From Corallium rubrum (taxonomy: Eukaryota; Cnidaria; Anthozoa; Scleralcyonacea; Coralliidae): 64,000 bases of DNA. Made by a program: the position numbers and the translations under genes. Where the stretch lies: the NCBI GenBank assembly GCA_964035015.1, contig CAXIUP010000135.1, positions 388,501 through 452,500 on the forward strand, read 5' to 3'. Of the stretch, positions 46,652 through 58,465 are shown piece after piece; the first letter of the stretch is position 1; the number at the start of each line of letters is the position of its first letter. The notes below the pieces were generated by a model. It saw only the letters and a program-made list of their open reading frames with translations, did no database searches and was not told where the DNA came from.

Positions 46652-49509
46652 CTCCCATTTACAAATTGTACTATAGTGAACTGGTACAAGTCTTCACTAT
46701 TATCAGACCGACGTTTACCACAATATATAGAAGGGAAAGATAAAAATTCTGAGTATTTGTCAATAAATATACCAAGTGGTCTATTTCCTTCACCTGGTGC
46801 AAAACTAATTATCTTATCAGCATGTTCGGTCATGTCAGGCTCTTGTAATAAAGTATCCATGACACCTGATGGCTGTTCATTTTGATCTTCACACCATTCA
46901 TCATCAGTATCATGATTGTCAATTGAATCATCAGTTGCACAGTGTTGTGCTCCTAGATTTTGTTTTTCTTGCGTTTTATGGAAAGAATCTGACTTATCTG
47001 CACTTGTTTTGTTACCGGTAATAAATTCTGACCACTCTGGGTTATTGTTATTTAAGTTTGTTAACCAACTATCTGATAATTGTACTCCCTCATTTTTAAA
47101 CAGATCACTCGTGCTTACTAAATATTGAGCTGCTTCTAAAACTTTAGCTGGTCTTATATTCTGAAATTGATAATGATGTTTGTAACTAAGACATCTTTTA
47201 AGTTTTATTGGGATAGTTTGCGATTCATTTATTGGTCTGGGCAGAACACTTACTGTTGAATTAACATCAGCTGGTACATTAACTACATTGCCATGAATAC
47301 TCAACTGACCTCCACTCGGTAATTCTCTTAGTTGCATAAAGGGTATTCTTGGTGATACTAATCTTTCCTCAAGTGGACTTAAATTTTTTAATGCATTAGG
47401 CTTAATTGGAAAATTCATTTTATTTGCTTTTGCACAACTGGGCAGCTTATCAATTTTTAAGTTAGAATGGCATGTAGAACAAATCCATTCAGTATCATCT
47501 ACACTCTTAACGCCAGTAACACATAACTTAACTATTTCTTTTGAACATGATTTATACAGGGCCAGATTGCATTTTGTCACGGAGGATTTGTACCATAACT
47601 GGTCACAACATGTGCAAACATATTCTGGTCCAATAGTAATATTCTTTTGAAATAATTTAATAGCTTCTGACATATTCAATTTAGGTATGGGCTTATCAAG
47701 CTCACAAGTACCTTTATCTATATCAAAACTATTTTTAAATATTTTTCGTCTGAGCACTTCTGTTTCACCCACATTTCCTGCTAATTTTCTTTCCATAAAC
47801 TTCTTTTTTTGAGATTCTTTAACTTTCTCAGGATTCAATTGCCTGTATGTTACATTGGCTTTTCGTAAGGATTCTTTAACTTTCTCAGGATTTGATTGCC
47901 TGTATGTTACATTGGCTTTTTGGAAGGATTCTTTAACTTTCTCAGGATTTGATTGCCTGTATGTTACATTTGCTTTCTGGGAAGATTTTTTAACTTTCTC
48001 AGGATTTGATTGTCTGTATGCTACACTGGCTTTTTGTAATGATTCCTTAACTTTCTCAGGATATGATTGTCTGTATGCTACACTGGCTTTTTGGAAAGAT
48101 TCCTTAACTTTCTCAGGATTAGATTTTCTGTATGCTACACTGGCTTTTTGTAATGATTCCTTAACTTTCTCAGGATTTGATTGTCTGTATGCTACACTGG
48201 CCTTTTGCAATGATTCCTTAACTTTCTCAGGATTTAAAAGTTTGAATGTCTTATTATACATCTTTTTTCGTTCATTTTCCTCACTTCTAAATTGATTATT
48301 CATTCTCCTTTTTTTCATATATTCTCTCACGTAATCTTTTCTAGTTTTCAAAGAAACACATTTTTTAGAAGTAAGTCTATCAGATGTTTTGGGATTAGTA
48401 ACAGACTGGTTCATACGAGTAGTTGAAACACAATGAATTTCATCTAGATGTCCAACATAAATATGCCTTGTATTTCCCTGATTGCTTGCAGGATGTACGA
48501 CAGTAGTCTCAGTAAAATTTAGTGCAGTCTCAGTGATATGAATTGTTAAATGACGAGAATTTGTGACTGCTTGTATAATAATATGATCAGCCCATGTACC
48601 TTCTCTAGACATATTCTGTAAATATTGCACCCAGGACTGGTCAGTATTACTTTCAATAAAGTGTTCTGGAAAGTTTACCAAATGCTGAATTGCAAGAGCA
48701 CGTATTTGCAAATGGTGGGCTTCTGTGCTATAAATCTGGTGACTTACACTACGAAAGAAGCAATTACCATCACCAATCACATTTACTGGTCTCCGACCAA
48801 TTTGAGATAGCCTATTTGTTAACAATGACATTGAAGAGTTTGTACATGATGTCCTGTTAGAGCATTCCTTTGTTGATGAATTAACAGGGCCTGGATTTAA
48901 TTCAATGTCACCACACATGATCAGAGAAAGTCGATTAGATGTTTTTACTCTTTGACAATCACATTTACTAGACAAAATTATAACTCTGTTTGACAGGGAT
49001 AATTTGTGTTTTCTCGTTCTAAACTTTTGTGGGTTGAATAATTTGAGTTTCGTCTTGAACTTTTGATACAAGTCTGTATGTTTTTTAAAACGAGGCTGGC
49101 CAATCTTCCACAATGCAAATTTATTTGTTTGTCGGTGAAGTACATCCTTTCTGTAACTTGTAGAAAGCAAAAAATGCCACGAGGATGATTTGGGGATAAA
49201 ACGTTTTATTACCGATTTTATTTCATGTCTACGCTGCTTATTTTTCCTCATCAGATTAACTATTATCTTCAAAGGTATTCTAGATGGCTCTCGATCACGC
49301 CTTCTATGTGATACAACCTTTGTTCGTGGTCTGCCCCGACTAGAATTGTCCAACTGAGTAGGGTTCTGCGTTTCATTTCGTATATCTGTTTCGACTACGT
49401 TCAAAGACGTTTGATTGTTGTTGTCGACATCAGTACTGGCAATACAAGTATTATTATCGCACGCTGCAACACTGGTGTTTAAGCTAGTGCTTTGATTGTC
49501 TGTACACAC
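46594..49509 (-). CDS. Helitron 2 leader + 2A + OTU protease + repeats + zinc finger
   Basis: 971 codons from a GTG-opened frame, so the true start is upstream. A Lys/Arg-rich leader runs to residue 200. Residues 201-208 are DIELNPGP, a canonical 2A motif. An OTU-family cysteine protease follows: VNVIGDGNCFFRSVSHQIY with Asp247 and nucleophile Cys250, ADHIIIQAV, and DEIHCVST with His359. Then come eight copies of a 19-residue basic repeat (NPEKVKESLQKASVAYRQS; 57 bp each, 47815-48240), a Cys4 finger (CTCCDQLW, CSTCHSN) and a DUF6570-like block (LSIHGNVVNVPADVNSTVS). OTU enzymes cleave ubiquitin chains, and OTU domains are known in animal Helitrons. Organisation parallels Helitron 1, with OTU in place of the C76-like protease. 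Confidence 0.88.
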   Translation of the reverse strand: MCTDNQSTSLNTSVAACDNNTCIASTDVDNNNQTSLNVVETDIRNETQNPTQLDNSSRGRPRTKVVSHRRRDREPSRIPLKIIVNLMRKNKQRRHEIKSVIKRFIPKSSSWHFLLSTSYRKDVLHRQTNKFALWKIGQPRFKKHTDLYQKFKTKLKLFNPQKFRTRKHKLSLSNRVIILSSKCDCQRVKTSNRLSLIMCGDIELNPGPVNSSTKECSNRTSCTNSSMSLLTNRLSQIGRRPVNVIGDGNCFFRSVSHQIYSTEAHHLQIRALAIQHLVNFPEHFIESNTDQSWVQYLQNMSREGTWADHIIIQAVTNSRHLTIHITETALNFTETTVVHPASNQGNTRHIYVGHLDEIHCVSTTRMNQSVTNPKTSDRLTSKKCVSLKTRKDYVREYMKKRRMNNQFRSEENERKKMYNKTFKLLNPEKVKESLQKASVAYRQSNPEKVKESLQKASVAYRKSNPEKVKESFQKASVAYRQSYPEKVKESLQKASVAYRQSNPEKVKKSSQKANVTYRQSNPEKVKESFQKANVTYRQSNPEKVKESLRKANVTYRQLNPEKVKESQKKKFMERKLAGNVGETEVLRRKIFKNSFDIDKGTCELDKPIPKLNMSEAIKLFQKNITIGPEYVCTCCDQLWYKSSVTKCNLALYKSCSKEIVKLCVTGVKSVDDTEWICSTCHSNLKIDKLPSCAKANKMNFPIKPNALKNLSPLEERLVSPRIPFMQLRELPSGGQLSIHGNVVNVPADVNSTVSVLPRPINESQTIPIKLKRCLSYKHHYQFQNIRPAKVLEAAQYLVSTSDLFKNEGVQLSDSWLTNLNNNNPEWSEFITGNKTSADKSDSFHKTQEKQNLGAQHCATDDSIDNHDTDDEWCEDQNEQPSGVMDTLLQEPDMTEHADKIISFAPGEGNRPLGIFIDKYSEFLSFPSIYCGKRRSDNSEDLYQFTIVQFVNGSCEVKIDELHRVSQIFSIN
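47815..48240 (-). repeat. 57-bp coding tandem repeat in Helitron 2
   Basis: Eight units (the last partial), in frame. The consensus peptide NPEKVKE-x-x-QKA-x-V-x-YRQS is basic and probably helical. It occupies the same place as the 23-residue repeats of Helitron 1. Confidence 0.9.
48886..48909 (-). other. 2A ribosome-skipping motif, Helitron 2
   Basis: Encodes DIELNPGP, fitting D(V/I)ExNPGP, preceded by RLSLIMCG. Skipping is expected after residue 207 of the 46594-49509 frame, about 40 residues before the OTU active site. Confidence 0.85.
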
Positions 49510-49979
49510 ACTGCACAGTCTTCATTTGATTCTCTTGTTTCACTCAAGAGTTCAACGTTTGTATTGATTTCATAAGCATTTGATAGATTCTGGTAAGAAC
49601 TTGTTAGATTTTGATAAGTATTTGATAGATTTTGATAAAGTTCACAATTGCTCACCGTTGTGATAGACCTGTGAACTTTTGGGTCTGTGTCGGTGCACGT
49701 GGACACCTCGTCACCTTTCGCATCTGAAATGCTAACGTGGCGACTGAACGTTGTGGCAATGTTCGTTGACATCTGATCGCCTTTTGCACCTGAAGTGCTA
49801 ACGTGGCGACTGAACGTTGTGTCGATGACATGTTGGCCATCTGCTCGCATTTCGCTTCCAACTGAAGCTTCCTGGCGAGTCGCAGGATTGTAGATAGTTA
49901 CAGAGAACACAGACATAACCGACTTCTCAAATACCTCGCCGAAAAGAAAGAAAATGTGCAAAACAACAGCATATATCAC
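49479..49979 (-). CDS. Helitron 2 upstream leader frame
   Basis: 166 codons from MIYAVVLHIFFLFGEVFEK (hydrophobic start, signal-like). It contains two copies of a TTFSRHVSxSxAKGD repeat and Tyr-Gln-Asn-Leu repeats (YQNLSNTYQNLTSSYQNLSN). It overlaps the next frame at a GTGTGTGTACA run, where a dinucleotide slip would join them. I infer it is the true N-terminus of the Helitron 2 polyprotein. Confidence 0.5.
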   Translation of the reverse strand: MIYAVVLHIFFLFGEVFEKSVMSVFSVTIYNPATRQEASVGSEMRADGQHVIDTTFSRHVSTSGAKGDQMSTNIATTFSRHVSISDAKGDEVSTCTDTDPKVHRSITTVSNCELYQNLSNTYQNLTSSYQNLSNAYEINTNVELLSETRESNEDCAVCVQTIKALA

Positions 49980-50753
49980 GTGCGAAAATAACTCATTTCC
50001 GTATTTAGACAGCCAATCACATCAAAGAACGTTCCAGTTGTTAGGCGTCATATACCTCACCTGATCTCATCTGTCATATCCGGTCATATCATGACACGTA
50101 AACAACTAATTTGACCTTCGACTATTTACTTAAATATCTGTTTATTTTGTTTAAATCATACTGTACCAAACACGTATCTGATAAAGATTCAAAGTCTGGT
50201 TACTCGGTTGCCTTACTAGAGCTAACTTTCACTGAGCACGAGGTACAGTATCTGACATAAAAACAAAATGCAAACAGCCGACTTCTCAAGCGCTGATTAT
50301 TTAAATACACATTTCATACTTTATATAAATGTTGGCAAAGAAAAACTGGCTACGGCTTGAGAATAGACACTACATAAACTGGCCTTTATATAGCGTATCC
50401 TTGGGAAACACGTCGTTTATGATTTGTAATTTTGTCATAGGCCTTTATAGTATGAAAATATAAGTCGTGTATAAAGTTTTGGAAATCAGCAAGCTTAAAT
50501 CACCAAACCGTGAACAGAAGAAAAAAGGATGAAAATTAAAACTAAACCTCTCCCTGAAGCTGAAATGTGATACAGATTATTTTAATATAATGTTAAAAAC
50601 GGTAACACAAACGACCAAAACAAAAGACGATGATTGTGGACAGATTCCGACAGAATCACACCAGTCCACAACTAAGTTTATCGTTACCCTTCGTTCATCA
50701 TACCTGAACGGCTAATATCATTCCTCTAGTTAGAAAATGTCTAGTTTGACTCT
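49980..50753. other. Non-coding stretch between Helitron 2 and the LINE
   Basis: No gene seen. Probably the 5' end of Helitron 2 on the left, then unique AT-rich DNA up to the truncated LINE. Confidence 0.5.
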
Positions 50754-52735
50754 ATGCAGTTCGGCAGCTGGGCGCTATTCGTCAACAGTGAAATAGTCAA
50801 ATCAAATCGTAGGGTCGTACGACTTGAAAAACGTTCGCGAAGAAGGCTAGCCTGGATGATCATATCATGGACTAGTTATCTAGATCTAGTTATCCAACAA
50901 AACAGTGCTGACTTTGTTGGAATTACAGAGACATGGCTTAAACCAAATATCCCGGATGGCCCGTTGTCCATCAACGGCTCTAACCTGGTACGAAAAGACC
51001 GTACAGAAAAACGTGGTGGCGGTGTGTGTGCTTTCATTAAATCTACAATCCCCTTCGTGATTCTATCCGACCTGTGTTGTTCAGATTTGGAATGTCTGTG
51101 GATAAAACTTCGACCTTACCGACTCCCACGCGAAGTTGCATGTATAATTTTTGGTGTTATTTACCACCCACCTTTGGCGGATAACATTCGACTGCATGAT
51201 TATCTCATAGCATCGCTGGACAATGTTCTTGCAACTAATCCTACAGCGGGTGTAGTTTGTTGGGCGAATTTAACCACTTTGATTTTAAACGGTTCTGTAG
51301 AAATACATCCCTAAAGCAAATCGTTAAGAAGCCTACTCGTGGTAGTGCGACCCTAGACCCGATGCTAACGAACATGAAGCGTTGGTATAAATATCCCTGA
51401 ATATAAATAATCCTGAAATACTCCCTGCCATTGTTCAATCAGCTCATTTGTCAGTTCTATTAATCCCTTCCAACCAACCCCACCTCCCCAATACAATCAC
51501 AAACACTTGGGTCTGAAAGCGAAAACTATCAAATATGAAAGCATTTGGACGGTTTCTCTCTAATCTTAATTGGAATTCGTTCTCCAACTTACCTTCGTGC
51601 CAAGTGATGTGCGACCTGTTTTATGATATCCTCTTCATGGAACTGAACACATTCTTCCCCAAACAAGCAGTACGTCTCCATTGCAGAGATAAACCCTGGA
51701 TCACTTCTGACATCAAGCTTCTTATCTCTCACAGACAACAAGCTCTCGCCATGGGAAATACCATCAAATACAACAAATTGAGAAATGAAGTAATCCGTGA
51801 TGTGAAATTGGCTAAGTCTAAATACTTCCAGTCCCAAGTGAACCATCTGAAGAAATCGAAGCCTCGGAAATGGTTGAAGTGCTATCAAGAATCTAGCAGG
51901 TTACTTCCTGAAGTCGGATATCCACTCTGTAGCAGTCGATGGTAATATCCTTCAGAGTAGGGACTTGGCGGTTGCTATTGATAAAGTATTCCTTGCTCTG
52001 AATGAATCGATGCCCCCTCTTTCGGATGCAGATAAACTACCTATACAAGAAACCACTGCTCCATATTATATCTCTGTCATTGAGGTTGAATCGCGTTTGA
52101 GAGCAGTAAAGATCGCAAAAGCCCCAGGACCAGACTCCCTACCATCTTGGATCCTTCATAGTTTCTCAATGTAACTTTCTGAACCTGTGACTGCCTTATT
52201 TAACGTATCCATCTGCCAGGCACAAATTCCAACCCAGTGGAAAGAGGCAAACGTTATCCCTATTCCAAAGAAATCTCCGGTTACTGACATTAACTCGGAC
52301 CTCCGTCCTATATCTCTTACAGCTACTTTATCAAAGATCCTCGAGTCCTTTCCTGCTAAATGGATTATGGACGCCATTTATTCTAAACTCGATCCGAAGC
52401 AATTTGGATCATTAAAATGTTATTCCGCAATAGACGCCCTGATTAGCATGTTCCACTGCTGGTATTCTAATACAGACGGCAATGGTAAGACAATTCGCAT
52501 CTTTTTACTCGATTTTAGCAAAGCATTCGATAGAATAAATAATAAAATACTGGTCAAAAAGATGCTCTTATTCGACATCAACAAATCTTTAGTAAACTGG
52601 GTCATCGACTTCCTCATGCTAAGAAAACAGCGAGTGAAACTCGGAACTAAGATTGGACCCCAGTAAATGGAGGTGTGCCCCAAGGTACAATCCTTGGACC
52701 ACTCCTTTTCCTCATTATGGTGAATGACCTAGCCA
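50754..52735 (+). mobile_element. CR1/L2-type LINE A, 5' part of the copy (endonuclease and RT start)
   Basis: Endonuclease fragments (NSADFVGITETWLKP, GGGVCAFIKS, ACIIFGVIYHPP), the linker (DKPWITSDIKLLISHRQQAL) and the RT start (KAPGPDSLPSWILHS, WKEANVIPIPKKSPV, LRPISLTATLSKILE, FLLDFSKAFDRINNK, PQGTILGPLLFLIMVNDL). Frame breaks and stops are several. It is cut after the PQG..GPLLF block by LINE B and resumes at 55714. Its own 5' end and ORF1 are missing. Confidence 0.85.
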
Positions 52736-52779
52736 TTATGGTGAATGACCTTCCCATAACAAAGTTTGCTAAGGAATTG

Positions 52780-55713
52780 GGCAAGACGTCTCAGCTACCG
52801 TGTTTTTTTCTTTGTAACGCTGTAACTGCCACTTTGGAGGTAATGTCTATAGACGTGGCAGTAATAACAGAAACCTGGTTGCATGAAATGCACGATAGTG
52901 ATCTTATTAATATACCTTCTTTCTCGCTACATCGGAGAGACCCACTGAGTGGCCGTGCTGGAGGCGTGTGTGCATATATTTCTCACACTATACCTTCTAA
53001 ACGAAGACTTGACCTCGAAAGCCCTCTCTACGAGTACATGTGGATATGGCTCTGTCCTCACCGCTTGCCTCGTCGCTTATCTGGTATCATGATCGGTGTT
53101 GTCTACAACCCTCCAGATAAATTGGCTCAAGAACAGAAGGATCTTGTTCACTATTTGGTTAACTCAGTTGATCTAGTCCGCAATCGTTACCCAGAATGCG
53201 GTGTAGTTATTTTGGGTGATTTTAACAAACTTATTATTTCTGACTTAATCGTGCATCACGATCTTAAATAGGTTGTCCAGGACGCTACCCGTGGCGCGTC
53301 CATATTGGATCTTATAATTACTAACTTTGGTAACTTTTATAGTAGACCAACGTCCAATGCGCCTCTAGGATCTGCCGATCATAATACTATAATATGGAAA
53401 CCGCTAACCAAAGCAAGTTATCAACGTAGTTCTACTGATCACCTTCCAACTAACAAATGCTCCTTGCGACATTTTCCCAGGTCAGCAACGGATGCCTTTG
53501 GAAGATGGATTTGTCAGCATAGTTGGTTTCGAAATTTGGGGGAAAGTCCCTCTGTTGACGAAATGGCAGAATCTTTGACACATGATCTCAAGTCAGCCAT
53601 CGAGCTTTTCTTCCCAACAAAGACCGTACGAATCCACAATACTGATAAGCCATGGATGACGTCATCGATTAAACAATTGATCTTAGACAGACAGCGAGCG
53701 TATCATTCGGGTCGTCATGATCAGTGGAAACATTTGAGAAATAAGGTGCGCAGAACCATTACTCAAAAGAAGGAAGTTTTTTATCGGGAAAAAGCACATC
53801 ATTTTAGAACTGGTAACCCACGTAAATGATGGAACATTATTAATAAAATGTCGGGCAGAGCTAGCGGCACGACGTCGATTTGCTACGAGGACGAGACTGG
53901 CAATGTGATATCTGGGACCAACCCAGCTACGAGACTTAATAAATTTTATATCTCAGTTTCCTCGGACCTTTCTCCTCTGGATAATAGCACACTACCAGCC
54001 TTTTTGCCTGCCCAGTACGAGCTACCAGTAATAAGACCATCTGAAGTACGCAAGAAACTGTCGAATCTAGGTCTTTTTAAGGCTATTGGCACCGATAGCG
54101 TTCCTAATCGCATTTGGAAAGAATTTGCATTTGAGCTGGCCATACCTGTGACAGGAATATTTAACGCTTCATTTTCCTCAGGTCTCTTTCTCGCGTTATG
54201 GAAAGACTCATATATATCTCCGATACCCAAAGTTACTCCTATTACATGCGATGGAGATCTCAGAGCCATAGCCCTCACACCATGGATATCAAAGGTTCAA
54301 GAGGACTTTGCCGTGAAGTGGCTTATTGAGGATGTTCAACACGAGATAGACCCACAACAGTTTGGCTCCCTCAAAGGCTCGTCCACCAGTTACTGCCCCC
54401 TGGACATGTTCGAAAATTGGCTTTCCTCCCTAGACCAGCCATCTCAGTACTTGAGAGTCTGTTTTCTGGATTTCAGTAAGGCCTTTGATCACATTGATCA
54501 CAATATTTTAGTAAGAAAATTGATCAATCTTGGCGTTAGGCGGCTATACTTATCCTCTGGCTGTGTAGTTTTCTTAGTAGCAGACGGCAGGCAGTCAAAT
54601 TCAATTCTTTCATATCTAGTTGGGAATCAACACACGCCGGTGTCCCCCAAGGGACAAAACTTGGACCAATTCTCTTCGTGATTATGATTAATGATCTTGC
54701 GCTGAAGTCGCCTCTGAAAGCAAGCCACTGGAAATATGTTGATGACATTTCATTGTCGGAGGTCGTTAAAATTGAATCAACGTCAACGTTGCAGTCTAAT
54801 CTCGACAAAATTTCGACTTGGTCAAAAGACAATAATATGAACTTGAATCCTAAAAAGTGCAACGATGATGCTCATTTGTCCTTTAAAAACGAAACCAGAT
54901 GTTGCACCCTTGATTATTAATAGTATACCTCTCGACCAAGTTCCATTTCACAAGGTGCTTGGACTTACTACAACAGATGATTTGAAATGGAATAATATCA
55001 ACGAGATCATCGCCAAAGCATCGAAACGTTTGCATATTATTAGGGTGCTTAAACGAGCGAGAGTGCCGACAAATGACTTAATTCATATCTATTTCGCGTT
55101 GGTACGGTCAGTATTAGAGTACTGTTGTGTGGTATGGTCTCACAGTATTCCTGAATATCTTCGTTCTAAAATAGAAATGGCCCGAAAGCCTGTAATGCGA
55201 ATTGTGTTTCCTGATCTTCACTACAGTGACGCGGTGACTGTTGCTAAGTGGAGTCGCCTTGATGAAAGAAGATCAAAGCTTTGTTTGAAAGTCCTATCAA
55301 ACATTCGAGAACCTAACTCGCGTCTCCGCCATCTTCTGCCTCCTACGCGTGAGGAGTGCCTTTCAGTTACATTAAGAAATAACTCAAGCTTGTCTCTGCC
55401 CAAATGTCGTACCGACGGATATAAAAAGAGTTTCTTCCCTGCAATGGCGTATACGCAAATTTCTTGCGAACCTTTTTAACTTTTTGGACCTTTTGACCTT
55501 TCCTAGTTGTAGTTTTGATAATTTTTAATATGTATATACCTTGTGTAAATATCTTGATTTTTAACCATGACTTTTCAATTAGAACAAAACTTTAATAATC
55601 TATATACTTATATATTTATATCTATTGTAAACATATTTGTAATTCACACATCCGTGTGCAAGAATATGGCTGAATAAACCATTATTATTATTATTATTAT
55701 TATTATAATTATT
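52780..55713 (+). mobile_element. CR1/L2-type LINE B inserted in LINE A
   Basis: Endonuclease (SIDVAVITETWLHEMHDSDL, GRAGGVCAYISHTIP, VVILGDFNK, GSADHNTIIWKP), linker (DKPWMTSSIKQLILDRQRAY), RT (RVCFLDFSKAFDHIDHNI, YVDDISLSEV) and C-terminus (SVLEYCCVVWSHSIPEYL). The reading breaks about four times. The 3' UTR ends in (ATT)n at 55680-55707. It is 5'-truncated at the start of the endonuclease. The copy belongs to the same group as LINE A but is clearly diverged from it. Confidence 0.87.
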
Positions 55714-56695
55714 AACCGTGACCATAGATGGAAATACGTTTACGACACCAGCCTGTCTGAAACCATTGAAAAAAGCAGCCAAGGTAACCTCCAATCCCTT
55801 GTTGACGAAATTGGCCAATGGTGCACTGATAACGATATGCAACTAAATCACGCTAAATGCAAGGAACTAATAATATCCTTTGCTGAAATCAAACCTCAAC
55901 TTCATCCACTGCTTCTTCAAAACAACTGTATGTTACCTGTTCTATCAACAAAAATTTTGGGAATCCATCTTTCCTCTGACCTTAGATGGAACTTACATAT
56001 CGAACACACAGTCGCACAGGCATCTAAGAGGCTTTATTTTCTCCGAGTACTAAAGCGTAGTGAGGTTGACCAGTGTTCCCTCATCAAAGTTTATATTACA
56101 TGCCTACGGCCAGTACTCGAATATGGTTGTCAGATTTGGAATTACAACTCGCCAGACTATCTGAAAGAAGAAATTGAAAGAATCCAAAGACGCGCATTAC
56201 GGATAATATGTCCCCACCTGTCATATAACAATGCCTTGATTACCAACAATATACCACTACTTTCCCAAAGACGGAATGACCTCTGTAAATCACATTTCAA
56301 GAAACTTCTTAACCCAAAGCACAAGTTGAATGAACTCATTCCCCAAAGACGCAAAGATCTCTGTTCCTATAGCTTACGTAATGACCAACACATTGATACG
56401 CCCCATTTGTAAGACTTCCAGATTTCATAAGAGCTTCATCCCTTCATGTATTTTGGATTTTAACGATTCTTTGTGACCATTTGTTTGTGTAATTATCTAA
56501 TTTTTGTCTTTTGCCTATGGTATTTTACCTTAAACATTTACATTAGTTTTTTTATACAGGTGTAATAGATATGATATGAATTCCTGTTTTAGTTTTAGTT
56601 AGGTATAAATATATATGTATATAATATAACTATTGTAATAGCCATTTAAATTCTGTGCAATTCAGCTTTTTAGCTGCTATTCAGATATTTAAAAA
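55714..56695 (+). mobile_element. LINE A, 3' part
   Basis: Resumes inside the RT palm (HRWKYVYDTSLSETIEKSS) and continues DNDMQLNHAKCKELIIS, LSTKILGIHLSSDLRWNLH and RPVLEYGCQIWNYNSPDYL to a stop at 56410. The 3' UTR then runs into (ATTC)n, which may have grown from its tail. The active-site block reads YVYD rather than YVDD. Confidence 0.83.
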
Positions 56696-56850
56696 AATTC
56701 ATTCATTCATTCATTCATTCATTCATGCATGCATGCATGCATGCATGCATGCATGCATGCATGCATGCATTCATTCATTCATTCATTCATTCATTCATTC
56801 ATTCATTCATTCATTCATTCATTCATTCATTCATTCATTCATTCATTCAT
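56696..56850. repeat. (ATTC)n / (ATGC)n microsatellite
   Basis: ATTC units, an inner block of ATGC units, then ATTC units again. At the 3' tail of LINE A. Confidence 0.97.
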
Positions 56851-58053
56851 GGACGTCGACATATTAACTCAGGCCACAAGACCATCGAAGCGATTGCTAG
56901 CTTTCCCCGATGCCATTATCATTGTATATCTAGCGCATACTTATTGAAACTGGCGGCTGACAGTTTAATATCTGAATACTTCAGTTAATATGCGGTTGCC
57001 GCACAACCGATTTTCTTGCATTAGTGCGCGACGCAACGGCTTTTTCATCAAACTGTCGGCGTTCTGGAGCACGGTATAGCGGCTAGATAAGGCGACAAAC
57101 TTTGGCAACAAATTTGTGACTATATAGGGCACTAGGCTAAACAGTATGAAAAATAGGTTTTGTACTCGTTTCTTAAAAGAAATCCACAAAAGCTCTACGT
57201 ACTAATTAGATTTTTCGAAACTTTTTTGTGCAACTTTAACAGTTGTCGTGTCGTCTTTGCAAGCTCCACATGCGATTTTCACCCGTGTTTTATTTGCCAT
57301 CTTTACAAGCCGCGCTGTACGTGAGATTTTCGGGACCCTGTTTCTCGTGAAATTTAATTAACAGCCCGTGCTGCACGTGAGATTTTTACGGGTGGTGCTC
57401 CATGTGCGATTTTTACGGACCGCGCTTCATATTTCAAAATTATTCCATCACTTGCAGTTGGACGTGCATCCAAAAACCGCTCGTAGAGTTGCGGCTTTAA
57501 CTGAGATGGAGCCAAAACTGATGTCTCACACCCAATTCATTACTTACTGGAACAAAAATGATTGGGGCTATACCTATTCAATTGGCACAATAAAAAATCA
57601 CGCACGCAAAGTTACGCTTAAGTTGTCCATTTGAGTCGAGCAGCTACACGCAATCGACTTGAGCACCGATTGCAGGGAGAATTATATAAAAATAGAGTGT
57701 ACCTTTGAATGATTGTTCGGACTGTTCAGTTTTAGGCCACTGTATAAAATTATGCAGACGACCTTACGAAAATCGAGCTTTGTGAATAAGCAGCAGAACG
57801 GCGCACTATACCAGGATGGGGACATTGGTACTCCGAACCGCAATACCGCAAAAAAAGAAATCGTAAAAAACCGCAGTAGTGTCAGAAATTAAAGGAATAC
57901 CAAAACTGCTTGAATGGATAAAACAAATACCCCACCGAATCGAAGCTGCAAAATTACCGAAGTACAGTATGAAAAACAGCACAATACTGCGATAGGGAAA
58001 ATTATGGCAAGCCAAACTGGACAAAAGTATATCGAGAACTGTAAGCGGTACTC
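56851..58053. other. Stretch without recognised gene
   Basis: Contains short repeats of GTGAGATTTTCGGGAC-like sequence at 57240-57430 (four diverged copies around GTGCTGCACGTGAGATTTTT). An 88-codon frame at 57368-57634 (QLDVHPKTARRVAAL) has no recognised domain. Confidence 0.45.
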
Positions 58054-58245
58054 GAGAAGTGTATACACTAGATGAGAAGTGTATACACTAGATGAGAAGT
58101 GTATACACTAGATGAGAAGTGTGCAAGCGATAGTCGAGAATAGTGTAAGTGATAGTCGAGAAATGCACACGATATGGTCGAGAAATGCACACGATGGTCG
58201 AGAAATGCACACGATGGTCGAGAAATGCACACGATGGTCGAGATT
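58054..58245. repeat. Two adjacent 20-bp minisatellites
   Basis: Four copies of GAGAAGTGTATACACTAGAT (58054-58125), then about five copies of CGAGAAATGCACACGATGGT (58150-58245). The units share a GAGAA-TG-ACAC skeleton, suggesting one arose from the other. Just upstream of the HECT gene exons. Confidence 0.9.
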
Positions 58246-58465
58246 TCTGTCGGGACATTCGGTCAGCGGTTGCACAAAAGTCGGAATTGATCGCGGATTG
58301 CCGTCGCATGGTCGTGTTGCTGTCGTTTAGATTTTAGAACACGTGTTCAAAACACTTCGCGTACTTGCCGTACGGCAATGTGGCTTTAAAATGTTTTTCC
58401 TTGAAGTAATTTGAATAATTATATATTAAAGAGAGGGCAGTGAGCCGAATAATGTTGTTAGTCAG

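Larger units (their letters stand above)
45864..49979 (-). mobile_element. Helitron 2, 5' half (leader, 2A, OTU, repeats, Rep N-terminus)
   Basis: Minus strand. The upstream part of the decayed Helitron continued at 23941-27437. Order: an open leader (49979-49479), 2A motif, OTU protease, 19-residue repeats, zinc finger, DUF6570-like region and the start of Rep. The reading is broken about three times in this half. The 5' terminus lies above 49979. Confidence 0.85.

Noticed and set aside
47855-48295. Repeat protein with SLTFSGFDCLYVT units on the plus strand
   Set aside because: Reverse reading of the 57-bp coding repeat in Helitron 2; the real frame is on the minus strand.
57368-57634. Small gene with QLDVHPKTARRVAAL
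   Set aside because: No start context, splice or domain support; left as an unassigned frame.
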